Part shown: positions 7,996-16,069 of the stretch, piece after piece
How the letters are laid out: each line of letters opens with the position of its first letter
How positions within the stretch are numbered: the stretch's first letter is position 1
Assembly: GCF_009690905.1 (NCBI RefSeq)
Contig: NZ_VOSW01000060.1
Coordinates: 1 to 64,000 of the forward strand
Source: Paraburkholderia madseniana
Lineage (GTDB): Bacteria > Pseudomonadota > Gammaproteobacteria > Burkholderiales > Burkholderiaceae
Length of the DNA: 64,000 nt
Reading direction: 5' to 3'
Notes under the pieces: model-generated
Told to the model about the DNA's origin: nothing
What the model saw: the letters and a program-made list of their open reading frames with translations, nothing else
The model's database searches: none
Made by a program: the position numbers and the translations under genes

Positions 7996-8784
7996 CTAGC
8001 GCGCGGCATTCAGATACGGCTTAAGCCAATCAAGCCCGGCCGATGTGCCGGCCCGCGGCCGGTACTCGCAACCGATGTAGCCGTCGTAGCCCAGCGTGTC
8101 GATCAGATCGAACAGATAGGGATAATTCAGTTCGCCGATATTGGGCTCATGGCGTTCCGGCACGCCGGCGACCTGAATGTGACCAATGCCGGCCATATCG
8201 CGTTTCAGCTTCACCGCAAGGTCGCCCTCGACGATCTGGCAGTGATAACAATCGAACTGCACCTTGAGATTCGGTGCGCCCACTTCCGCGCAAATCGCTT
8301 GCGCGTCATCCTGGCGATTCAGAAAGAAGCCCGGCATATCGCGCGTATTGATCGGCTCGATCACGACGGTGATGCCCTCTTCTTGCGCGGCCTTGGCGGC
8401 ATAGGCGAGATTCTTCAGATACACCTCGCGATGCTTTGCCCGCGGCTGATCCGCGTCGATCAAACCGGCCATCACATGCAGTTTGCGATTGCCGAGCACG
8501 CGCGTGTAATCGAGCGCGGTTTCGATGCTGCGACGAAATTCGTCTTCGCGCCCCGGCAGCGAAGCGATGCCGCGTTCGCCCGCGGCCCAGTCGCCGGGCG
8601 GCGCATTGAAGAGCGCCTGAGTCAGGCCGTTCGCTTCGAGCCGCGCCTTGATTTCTCCGGCACGGAAATCGTAGGGAAACAGAAACTCCACCGCGGTGAA
8701 ACCGTCTTTTGCCGCTGCGGCGAAACGATCGAGGAAAGCGTGCTCGTTGTACATCATGGTCAGGTTGGCAGCAAAGCGAGGCAT
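7996..8784 (-). CDS. otnI: 2-oxo-tetronate isomerase (hydroxypyruvate isomerase family)
   Basis: A 262-residue TIM-barrel isomerase of the Hyi/OtnI family. The two catalytic/metal-binding glutamates are Glu143 (VVIEPINTRD) and Glu240 (GCEYRP), with the family motifs QFDCYHCQI and HIQVAGVPERHEP between them. In this pathway it interconverts 2-oxo- and 3-oxo-tetronate, the product of DenD and the substrate of OtnK. ATG 8784 is chosen because AAGGAG lies 8 bases upstream; longer in-frame starts would run into otnC. Context separates it from the glyoxylate-pathway hydroxypyruvate isomerase. Confidence 0.87.
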   Translation of the reverse strand: MPRFAANLTMMYNEHAFLDRFAAAAKDGFTAVEFLFPYDFRAGEIKARLEANGLTQALFNAPPGDWAAGERGIASLPGREDEFRRSIETALDYTRVLGNRKLHVMAGLIDADQPRAKHREVYLKNLAYAAKAAQEEGITVVIEPINTRDMPGFFLNRQDDAQAICAEVGAPNLKVQFDCYHCQIVEGDLAVKLKRDMAGIGHIQVAGVPERHEPNIGELNYPYLFDLIDTLGYDGYIGCEYRPRAGTSAGLDWLKPYLNAAR

Positions 8785-8876
8785 GGCAGCAACTCCTTTA
8801 AAACGGTTTCGTTCAGCGTGCGCAAGCAGCAATGAATGCATGCTCCGGGCACAAGATCTCGCGATGGCGTGTGCGT

Positions 8877-9539
8877 CTACCAGCGCGCACCGAATACGGT
8901 TCGCAGTTCTTCGAGCGCCGCATTGTCGAGCGGCACGGGTCGCGGGTTCGTCATCAGCCACAGGCGAGCGGTCTCTTCGAGCTCCTCAAGCGCATACGAC
9001 GCCTGCGCCACCGAGCGCTCCCACACCACCGGGCCGAGGCGCTCGAGCAAAACCGCACGAACGGTGCCGGCGAGTGCGGCGATCTGCTCGGCCACTTGCG
9101 GGTCGCCGGGGCGCCTATAACGAATCAGGGGGACGTGACCCACTTTCATCACGAAGTACGGCGTGATCGGCGGCAGAACATCGTCGTCGTGCCATACGCC
9201 GGCGAGTGTCAACGCCACCAGATGCGTCGAATGCGTGTGGACGACGCCGCGTGCCTCGCCGTTGCGTGCATAGATGCCCTGGTGCAGCGCCAGCGTTTTC
9301 GACGGCTTGCCGCCGGACACCGCATTGCCGGCGAAATCGACCTTGGCGATATCGGCGGGATCGAGCCGGCCGAGACAGGCGTCGGTCGGCGTGATCAGCC
9401 AGCCGTCGTCGAGGCGCGCGCTGATGTTGCCCGCGCTGCCCACCGTATAGCCGCGTTGATAGAGACTTGCACCGGTCACGCAGATTTCTTCGCGCACGCG
9501 TGCTTCGTTCGTCGTGTGGAGTGCGGGTGTGCTGGTCAT
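8877..9539 (-). CDS. otnC: 3-oxo-tetronate 4-phosphate decarboxylase (class II aldolase family)
   Basis: A 220-residue class II aldolase/adducin-fold protein. It shows the family's GSAGNISAR motif at 35-43, ITPTDACLGRL at 49-59, and the metal-binding pair His101/His103 in VVHTHSTHLVAL. In the characterised pathway OtnC decarboxylates 3-oxo-tetronate 4-phosphate to dihydroxyacetone phosphate. Its start overlaps the stop of otnK by four bases (ATGA), which indicates translational coupling of the kinase and the decarboxylase that use consecutive intermediates. Confidence 0.87.
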   Translation of the reverse strand: MTSTPALHTTNEARVREEICVTGASLYQRGYTVGSAGNISARLDDGWLITPTDACLGRLDPADIAKVDFAGNAVSGGKPSKTLALHQGIYARNGEARGVVHTHSTHLVALTLAGVWHDDDVLPPITPYFVMKVGHVPLIRYRRPGDPQVAEQIAALAGTVRAVLLERLGPVVWERSVAQASYALEELEETARLWLMTNPRPVPLDNAALEELRTVFGARW

Positions 9540-10846
9540 TGCACGCCTCCATCGAGGTGACGCAGTGCCTTTTCGAAAAAGTCGGTCGTGCCGAAGTTGC
9601 CGGATTTCAATGCGAGTGCGAGCGGGTCGGCGTCCGTCGTCGCGGTGGCGGGCACGCCGGGATCGATCTGCGCACCGATCCGCAACGTGTGCACGTCAAG
9701 TGCCTGCACTACGGCGCCCGAGGTTTCACCGCCCGCCACCACGAACTTGCGCACACCGCGTTCGCGCAAACCGCGTGCGATCGACGCCAGCGTGGATTCG
9801 ACCAGGTGTCCCGCTTCGTTGACGCCAAGCTCGCGTTGCACCGCTTTGACTTCGTCGGGCGTGGCGGTGGCATAGATCAACACAGGCTCGGCTTTATCCA
9901 GGTACGGCTGCGCAAAGGCCAGCGCCTGCTCGACCACCGGCTCGCCGCGCGCCACCGCCAGCGGATCGATGCGGAACGCGGGCCGTGTTTCGCGCCAGGC
10001 CGCCACTTGCGCATTGGTCGCTTTCGAAGCGCTGCCGGCCAGCACCGCCGACCATCCTTCGACACGCGGCAATTGCGCGGCATCGTTGCCTTCCGCAAGC
10101 AAACCGGCGCGACGGAAATTGGCGGGCAGGCCTAGCGCCACGCCGGAGCCGCCCGTGATCAGCGTGAGGTCGGCACATGCCTCGCCGAGCACGTAAAGAT
10201 CCGCGTCCGATACCGCATCGGCAATCGCTATTCGCACGCCGTCGCCGCATAGTGCATCGAGGGAATCACGTACTGCCGACACGCCTTTTGCCACCGTGTC
10301 GTAACGCACAAGGCCGACTTTCGATCCGGTCTGCCGCTGCAGCACGCGCACGAGGTTCGCATCGCGCATCGGCGTCAGCGGATGATTTTCCATGCCCGAT
10401 TCGTTCAGCAAGGTATCGCCGACGAACAGATAGCCGCGATAGATCGTGCGGCCGTTCTCGGGAAACGCCGGGCAGGCAATCGTGAAAGCCGTTGCGCCCA
10501 CCTCAGCGGACAAGGCGTCGAGCAAGGCATCCGTGACCGGACCGATGTTTCCGGCGTCGGTCGAATCGAACGTCGAACAGTATTTGAAAAAGAACTGGCG
10601 ACATCCTTGCGCGCGCAACCAGTCGAGCGCGGCGAGCGATTGTGCGACCGCGTCGGCGGCGGGGATCGTGCGCGATTTCAGCGCGACGACCAGCGCATCG
10701 GCTTCTACGGCATCGTTCGACGCGGGCACGCCGATGGTCTGCACCGTGCGCATGCCGCCGCGCACCAGCATGTTGGCGAGGTCAGTGGCACCGGTGAAAT
10801 CGTCGGCGATACAGCCGAGCAGCGCGCGTCTGGACGGAGTGGTCAT
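9536..10846 (-). CDS. otnK: 3-oxo-tetronate kinase (DUF1537/four-carbon acid sugar kinase)
   Basis: A 436-residue protein of the four-carbon acid-sugar kinase family (formerly DUF1537). The N-terminal signature GCIADDFTGATDLANMLVRGG (11-31) and the motif FFFKYCSTFDSTDAGNIGPV mark the substrate domain. The C-terminal nucleotide-binding domain has VVAGGETSGAVVQAL and ends near GNFGTTDFF. It phosphorylates 3-oxo-tetronate at O4 using ATP. It overlaps otnC by four bases and follows ltnD by 14 bp, so the genes are co-transcribed. Confidence 0.9.
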   Translation of the reverse strand: MTTPSRRALLGCIADDFTGATDLANMLVRGGMRTVQTIGVPASNDAVEADALVVALKSRTIPAADAVAQSLAALDWLRAQGCRQFFFKYCSTFDSTDAGNIGPVTDALLDALSAEVGATAFTIACPAFPENGRTIYRGYLFVGDTLLNESGMENHPLTPMRDANLVRVLQRQTGSKVGLVRYDTVAKGVSAVRDSLDALCGDGVRIAIADAVSDADLYVLGEACADLTLITGGSGVALGLPANFRRAGLLAEGNDAAQLPRVEGWSAVLAGSASKATNAQVAAWRETRPAFRIDPLAVARGEPVVEQALAFAQPYLDKAEPVLIYATATPDEVKAVQRELGVNEAGHLVESTLASIARGLRERGVRKFVVAGGETSGAVVQALDVHTLRIGAQIDPGVPATATTDADPLALALKSGNFGTTDFFEKALRHLDGGVQ

Positions 10847-10860
10847 GGCAGGCTCCGCGC

Positions 10861-11751
10861 TTACTTCGCCGCCGGCAAGTCAATGCCGGGGAAGATCTTG
10901 ATCACTGCGGCATCGTCCTCGCCGCCATGCCCCGCGGTCGACGCCATCATGAACATCTGATGCGCCGCCGCCGACAACGGCAACGGAAATTTCGAGCGGC
11001 GCGCGGTATCGAGCACCAGACCGAGATCCTTCACGAAGATATCGACCGCCGAGAGCGGCGTGTAATCGCCGCTCAGAATATGCGGCACGCGGTTCTCGAA
11101 CATCCACGAATTGCCGGCGCTATGCGTGATGACCTCGTACAGCGCGTCGGGATCGACGCCTTCGCGCAAGCCGAGCGCCATCGCCTCGGCGGCCACGGCG
11201 ATATGCACGCCGGCCAGCAACTGATTGATGATTTTCACCTTCGAACCCGCGCCGTGCGCCGAGCCGAGCCGATAGACCTTGCCCGCCATCACGGCCAGCA
11301 CGTCCTCGCACGCGGCATAGGCGGTGTCCGGACCGGACGTCATCATCGTCATTTCGCCGGACGCCGCGCGTGCCGCGCCACCGGATACCGGCGCGTCGAG
11401 CATCTGCAAACCGGCCGCTTCGATGCGCTTGCCGAGTTCGACCGCGAAGTCCGGTGCGACGGTTGCGCTTGCAATCACCACGCTGCCGGGTGTCATCGCG
11501 GCGACCGCGCCTTGCGCGCCGAATAGCACCGCTTCGGTTTGGGCGGCATTCACGACCAGCGTGACGACCACCTCGCATTGCGCGCCGAGCTCGGCAGGCG
11601 ACGCACAGCCGACGCCGCCTGCCGCTACGAATGCTTGCAGGATCTCGCTGCGCAGATCGCATGCGTGGACCTGAAAGCCCGCGCGCAGCAGCGAGCGCGC
11701 GACGCCCATGCCCATCGCCCCGAGACCGATAACGCCGACATTTCTGGACAT
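10861..11751 (-). CDS. ltnD: L-threonate dehydrogenase (beta-hydroxyacid dehydrogenase family)
   Basis: A 296-residue beta-hydroxyacid dehydrogenase. The NAD-binding motif VIGLGAMGMG is at 7-16, the substrate loop DAPVSGGAARAASG at 119-132, and the catalytic lysine Lys173 with Asn176 in KVKIINQLL. LtnD oxidises L-threonate to 2-oxo-tetronate, so with denD it feeds two stereoisomeric substrates into one pathway. The last residues fit the LtnD group (C-terminal ...GHGGEDDAAVIKIF). First structural gene after the regulator, 75 bp downstream of it. Confidence 0.87.
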   Translation of the reverse strand: MSRNVGVIGLGAMGMGVARSLLRAGFQVHACDLRSEILQAFVAAGGVGCASPAELGAQCEVVVTLVVNAAQTEAVLFGAQGAVAAMTPGSVVIASATVAPDFAVELGKRIEAAGLQMLDAPVSGGAARAASGEMTMMTSGPDTAYAACEDVLAVMAGKVYRLGSAHGAGSKVKIINQLLAGVHIAVAAEAMALGLREGVDPDALYEVITHSAGNSWMFENRVPHILSGDYTPLSAVDIFVKDLGLVLDTARRSKFPLPLSAAAHQMFMMASTAGHGGEDDAAVIKIFPGIDLPAAK

Positions 11752-11826
11752 GCCTGACCTCTATATTGGTTAGCCGCGAGCGCCCGATGAAACCCAACCC
11801 GGCAACCCGCCTCGACTTGGTTCAGC

Positions 11827-12531
11827 TCAACAAATGCCCGCGTCCGCGAGCCGCCGTGCCGCATTGTTCATATGCGTGCTCGCCGCATTGCGCGCCGCCA
11901 TCGAATCGCCGGCCCGGATCGCCGCGACGATGGCCGCATGCTCTTCACGCACCTGACGTGAGAAGTCATCGCGCAGCGCTTCGTTGCGACGGGTGACCAG
12001 GGTGCCGGCCTCGAGGTACTGATTCAGGAAGGTGAGCGTCTTGAGGAAATACGGATTGCCGGTGGCCGCGGCGATTGCGCGATGGAAAGCGACATCTTCG
12101 GCGACGCCGTTCTCGCCTTCGGCCACCGCTTCGTCGATCTTCGAGAGGGCGGCGTCGATCGACACCATGTCTGCGTCGCTGCGGCACATGGCCGCCTCCG
12201 AAGCAACTTCAGCCTCGATCGCACGCCGCAACGCGAGGATTTGCAGCACCGAGCCCGTTTCGACCGCTTCCGCATAGTCGATGCGCAGCGGCCGGATCGC
12301 GCCATGAGTGGCGATAAATACACCGCTGCCCTGGCGCGGCTCGACCACGCCTTCGTTCTTCAGCCGCGAAATCGCCTCACGGATCACCGTGCGGCTCACG
12401 CCGAACTGCTGCGCCAGCACCGCCTCGGTCGGCAGCTTGCCGACGCGCGCGAAGGTGCCTTTGTCGATCTGCTTGAGCAACTGCTGCGCGACCGTATCGC
12501 TCAGCACCCGGGCAGGAATCTTGTCGAACAT
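11827..12531 (-). CDS. GntR/FadR-family (FCD) regulator of the acid-sugar operon
   Basis: A 234-residue FadR-type repressor: an N-terminal winged helix (about 10-75, including LPTEAVLAQQFGVSRTVIREAIS) and a C-terminal FCD ligand domain with the conserved histidine-containing segment DVAFHRAIAAATGNPYF. FCD regulators bind small carboxylates, so erythronate, threonate or a 2-oxo acid is the likely inducer. It heads the operon on the same strand. A TTGT...ACAA inverted repeat sits 21 bp upstream of the start and could mediate autoregulation. Confidence 0.87.
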   Translation of the reverse strand: MFDKIPARVLSDTVAQQLLKQIDKGTFARVGKLPTEAVLAQQFGVSRTVIREAISRLKNEGVVEPRQGSGVFIATHGAIRPLRIDYAEAVETGSVLQILALRRAIEAEVASEAAMCRSDADMVSIDAALSKIDEAVAEGENGVAEDVAFHRAIAAATGNPYFLKTLTFLNQYLEAGTLVTRRNEALRDDFSRQVREEHAAIVAAIRAGDSMAARNAASTHMNNAARRLADAGIC

Positions 12532-12551
12532 GAGGGCCCCGATGAATCAGG

Positions 12552-12570
12552 TTGTCGGGTCATCATACAA
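12552..12570. promoter_or_regulatory. Candidate FCD-regulator operator upstream of the acid-sugar operon
   Basis: The 19-bp sequence TTGTCGGGTCATCATACAA has TTGT/ACAA ends and partial internal symmetry, as seen at many FadR-family operators. It lies 21 bp before the regulator ATG, where repression would cover the whole operon. Binding is inferred from position and symmetry only. Confidence 0.35.
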
Positions 12571-12683
12571 ATTTGAGACTCGGACGGCATCGATGCAAAC
12601 CCTGAGTTTTCCGAGCGCGGTCGCGCGACGTCTACGGCGCACGCGTCGTAACGCCGATCGAACATCAGCCGGCGGTGGCGTGC

Positions 12684-13052
12684 TTATCCCTTCATTGGCG
12701 GCTGCACAGAATCGAATACTTGCCCATGGTCGTAGACAAACAGGAACACGCACCCCGTTTCGCTCCTGAACCCATGATCGACGGTTCCCGCGGCCGCGAT
12801 GCCAACCCATCCTGCTGACAGAAGCTCGCCGTTCTGAACAGCCTGCCCCTCGAGCATGTAAATGAATTCCGGCCCCGTATGGTAATGGTCCGGAAAGGTC
12901 ACGCCCGGAGCGAACTTCACTAACTGAATGGCACGGCCGTCCGCGGTGCCGAGGTTTTTGACTTCAACCCCAGAGGCGACGGCCGATCGCTGCCATGGGA
13001 CCGCTTCGCTGTCGCGGCGGCTAAAGGAGGGAAATGAGGCGATCTCTTTCAT
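12684..13052 (-). CDS. Small cupin-domain protein
   Basis: A 122-residue single cupin barrel. Cupin motif 1 reads FPDHYHTGPEFIYMLEG (about 53-69): His55 and His57 are metal ligands, and Glu62 sits in the usual third position. Motif 2 is degenerate around AAGTVDHGFRSETG with His93. Such ChrR/quercetinase-like cupins include enzymes and sensors, so no activity can be named. It stands alone between the regulator of the acid-sugar operon and the divergent RND operon. The ribosome site is weak (GGGA 9 bases upstream). Confidence 0.72.
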   Translation of the reverse strand: MKEIASFPSFSRRDSEAVPWQRSAVASGVEVKNLGTADGRAIQLVKFAPGVTFPDHYHTGPEFIYMLEGQAVQNGELLSAGWVGIAAAGTVDHGFRSETGCVFLFVYDHGQVFDSVQPPMKG

Positions 13053-13280
13053 CTGGATGTCCCGGTGACGTTAATCCCCAAGCCTGAAAGCCCGTCAAGC
13101 GCCCTGACTACGTGATCTCGTGCGCAAGCGCTGAGATCGACCATGCTAGGCTAAGCGTAGAAATGTCCCGCATGGTATAAATTCCGGCGTCAGGAAAAGA
13201 AACATCGAAAGTTCAAGTTGCCTGAATATCCGCGTCCGCTCCGTCGTTTAGGTTAAACGCAAGCGATATAAGGTGGATCG

Positions 13281-14786
13281 ATGATCGACGTTATCCAGCG
13301 TATTGTCCGGCAGCGGTGCCTGTGGGTCGCGTTATGCGGCTGCGCCGCAGCCGCCGGCTGCATGGTCGGTCCCGATTACCGTACTCCCCCCGCGCCCGCT
13401 ACCGACACCTACACCGCCTCGCCATTGCCCGAGCAGACGGCCTCTTCTCCAGGGGCCGCCGGCTTGCCGCAGCGCTTTGTGCCGGGACAGGACATTCCCG
13501 CCGCCTGGTGGGCGCTCTTTCATTGCGAACCGCTCGACGCGCTGATCCGTCAGGCCTTCGTCAACAGTCCAAACATCACCGCGGCGCAAGCCGCATTGCG
13601 GCAGGCACGCGAAAACTTCTCGGCGCAAGCCGGCGGCACGCTTTTGCCCAGCGTCGACGCGCAACTTGGCGCCACGCGCGAAAAACTGAACGGCATCGCG
13701 TTCGGCCAACCCGGCGTGGTCGATGAGTTCAATCTGTACAACGCGTCGGTGAACGTGTCGTACAAACTCGACGTGTTCGGCGGCTCGCGGCGCGAACTCG
13801 AAGCGCTGCACGCGCAAATCGATTACCAGCGTTTCCAGTTGCAGGCCGCCTATCTCGCGATGTCCGCCAACATCGTGACCGCGGCCGTCAAGGAAGCGTC
13901 ACTGCGCGCACAGATCGAGGCAACCGAGCGGATCGCCGCGGAGGAAGACGAGCAACTGGGCGTACTCGGCAAGCAGTTCGAACTGGGGGGCGTGGGCCGC
14001 ACGGCGGTGCTCGCGCAGCAAACCCTCCTCGCGCAGACCCGCGCCACGCTGCCGCCGCTGCAACAACAGCTCGACCAGACGCGTCACCAGCTCGCCGTGC
14101 TGGCCGGCAAATTGCCCAGCGACGCCACATTGCCTGAATTCAGGCTCGAGATGTTTTCGTTGCCCGAGGCGCTGCCTGTGAGCCTGCCGTCGGCACTGGT
14201 ACAGCAGCGGCCCGACATTCTCGCCGCCGACGCCGTGCTCCATCAGGCCAGCGCGCAAGTCGGCGTGGCGACCGCGGCGATGTATCCGCAGATCACCCTG
14301 TCCGCCAGCTACGGCGCCGAGGCCCTGACGCCGGCCCAGGTGTTCAAGGCCGGCAGCACGATCTGGAGCCTGGGCGCGGGCCTGCTGCAACCGGTCTTCC
14401 ACGGCGGTCAACTGAGTGCGCAGAAGCGCGCGGCCGAGGCGGCGTACGAGCAGGCCGACGCGCAATATCGTGAAACGGTGCTGCTGGCGTTCCAGAACGT
14501 CGCGGATTCGCTGCGCGCGCTCGATCACGACGCGACCGGCCTGAAAGCACAGACGGACGCCTGGCGCTCCGCCAGTGACTCGCTGGAACTCACGCGCGGG
14601 CAGTATCGCGTCGGCGGCGTGAGCTACCTGGCGCTTCTCGATGCCCAACGCCAGTACCAGCAAACGGTGGTGAGCCTCGCGCAGGCACAGGCCTCCCGCT
14701 ACGCCGACACCGCGGCCCTCTTCCAGGCGCTCGGTGGCGGCTGGTGGAACGCCGCCGCGCCGACCGCCGCTGCGACGACGCAATGA
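13281..14786 (+). CDS. RND efflux outer-membrane lipoprotein (NodT/OprM family)
   Basis: A 501-residue outer-membrane factor of the NodT family. The signal peptide ends in a lipobox with lipidated Cys27 (AAAAGC), followed by the typical MVGPDYRTPP. Two outer-membrane efflux repeats follow, with RPDILAADAVLHQASAQVGVA in the second. It should form the trimeric channel that connects to the pump encoded by the next two genes. AAGGTGG precedes the ATG. The gene leads a three-gene operon; placing the outer-membrane factor first is common in Burkholderia. Confidence 0.92.
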   Translation: MIDVIQRIVRQRCLWVALCGCAAAAGCMVGPDYRTPPAPATDTYTASPLPEQTASSPGAAGLPQRFVPGQDIPAAWWALFHCEPLDALIRQAFVNSPNITAAQAALRQARENFSAQAGGTLLPSVDAQLGATREKLNGIAFGQPGVVDEFNLYNASVNVSYKLDVFGGSRRELEALHAQIDYQRFQLQAAYLAMSANIVTAAVKEASLRAQIEATERIAAEEDEQLGVLGKQFELGGVGRTAVLAQQTLLAQTRATLPPLQQQLDQTRHQLAVLAGKLPSDATLPEFRLEMFSLPEALPVSLPSALVQQRPDILAADAVLHQASAQVGVATAAMYPQITLSASYGAEALTPAQVFKAGSTIWSLGAGLLQPVFHGGQLSAQKRAAEAAYEQADAQYRETVLLAFQNVADSLRALDHDATGLKAQTDAWRSASDSLELTRGQYRVGGVSYLALLDAQRQYQQTVVSLAQAQASRYADTAALFQALGGGWWNAAAPTAAATTQ

Positions 14787-14905
14787 CTGACGCAATGACA
14801 TAGCCAGACAGAACGCTCGCCGTACCGCTCTTTGCAACACGCGCTGTCAGATACGAAGGCATGCAAAGTCCGGCGCTTCGCCCAATGCCGTGCAAGGACA
14901 TCACG

Positions 14906-16057
14906 ATGACCGAAAGAAAACCGATGACGAAGCGGATGGTGATCATGCTGATCTGTGTCGGCCTGCTGCTGGCCGCACTCGTCGGCTTCAACCAGTTCCG
15001 CTCGTACATGTTCGCCAAGTTCATGGCGGGCAACGCGGCGCCGCCCGCCACCGTTTCGGCGGTCGTGGCCGGCTATCAGTCGTGGCAACCGCAGTTGGCG
15101 GCGGTCGGCAGCCTGCGTGCCGTGCGCGGCGTCGACGTCACCACCGAAGTCGCGGGCCTCGTGCGCGAGGTGGCGTTCAGTTCAGGGCAGGAAGCGAAGG
15201 CCGGGCAAGTCCTCGTCCGGCTCAACGACGACACCGACGTGGCGCTGCTCCATTCGTTAGAGGCAGCGGCAGAACTCGCGCAGACCGTCTTCACGCGCGA
15301 TCAGGCGCAGTACGACATCAAGGCGATCGCCAAAGCGCAGCTCGACGCGGACGCCGCCGACCTGAAGGGCAAGAAGGCGCAAGTCGCGGGACAAGCCGCG
15401 CTCGTCGAAAAGAAAACTATCCGCGCACCGTTTGCGGGGCGCCTTGGCATCACCACGATCAATCCGGGCCAATACATCAATCCTGGCGATGCGATCGTCA
15501 CGCTGCAAGCGATCGATCCGATCTACGCCGATTTCTACCTGCCGCAACAGCAGCTCGGCCAGCTCGCGATCGGCCAGACCATCGTGGTCGACACCAACGC
15601 GTTTAGCGGACAAACGTTCGTGGGCAAGATCCAGTCGCTCAGCCCGAAAGTCGACAGCACCACGCGCAACGTGCAGATCGAAGCGAGCGTAGACAATCAC
15701 GAGCGCAAGCTGCTGCCGGGCATGTATGCGAACGTGAAGATCGACGCAGGCACCGGACAGCGCTACCTGACGCTGCCGCAAACGGCCATCACCTACAACC
15801 CCTACGGCGCGACCGTGTTCGTCGTCAAGCCGGGCACACAAGCCAATGCGCAAGGCAAGACCCTGCCCGTCGCGCAGCAGGTGTTCGTCACGCCAGGGCC
15901 GACGCGCGGCGATCAGGTTGCGATCCTCAAAGGCGTCGCCGCCGGCACGCAGGTCGTGACGAGCGGGCAACTCAAGCTCAAGAACGGCACGCCGCTCGTC
16001 ATCAACAACAGCGTGCAGCCCTCGGACAGTCCCAACCCGACGCCGCAGGAACAATAG
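14906..16057 (+). CDS. RND efflux periplasmic adaptor (membrane fusion protein)
   Basis: A 383-residue HlyD/AcrA-type fusion protein anchored by an N-terminal membrane helix (about 8-28). A lipoyl half-motif follows (VDVTTEVAGLVREVAFSSGQ), then a short alpha-hairpin, the second lipoyl half (KKTIRAPFAGRLGI) and a beta-barrel region (SLSPKVDSTTRNVQIEASV). The hairpin is short, like the MdtE/MexH-type adaptors without a lipobox. ATG 14906 is preferred over an earlier in-frame start because AAGGA lies 7 bases upstream. It lies between the channel and pump genes. Confidence 0.9.
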   Translation: MTERKPMTKRMVIMLICVGLLLAALVGFNQFRSYMFAKFMAGNAAPPATVSAVVAGYQSWQPQLAAVGSLRAVRGVDVTTEVAGLVREVAFSSGQEAKAGQVLVRLNDDTDVALLHSLEAAAELAQTVFTRDQAQYDIKAIAKAQLDADAADLKGKKAQVAGQAALVEKKTIRAPFAGRLGITTINPGQYINPGDAIVTLQAIDPIYADFYLPQQQLGQLAIGQTIVVDTNAFSGQTFVGKIQSLSPKVDSTTRNVQIEASVDNHERKLLPGMYANVKIDAGTGQRYLTLPQTAITYNPYGATVFVVKPGTQANAQGKTLPVAQQVFVTPGPTRGDQVAILKGVAAGTQVVTSGQLKLKNGTPLVINNSVQPSDSPNPTPQEQ

Positions 16058-16069
16058 AGAGACCGCGCG

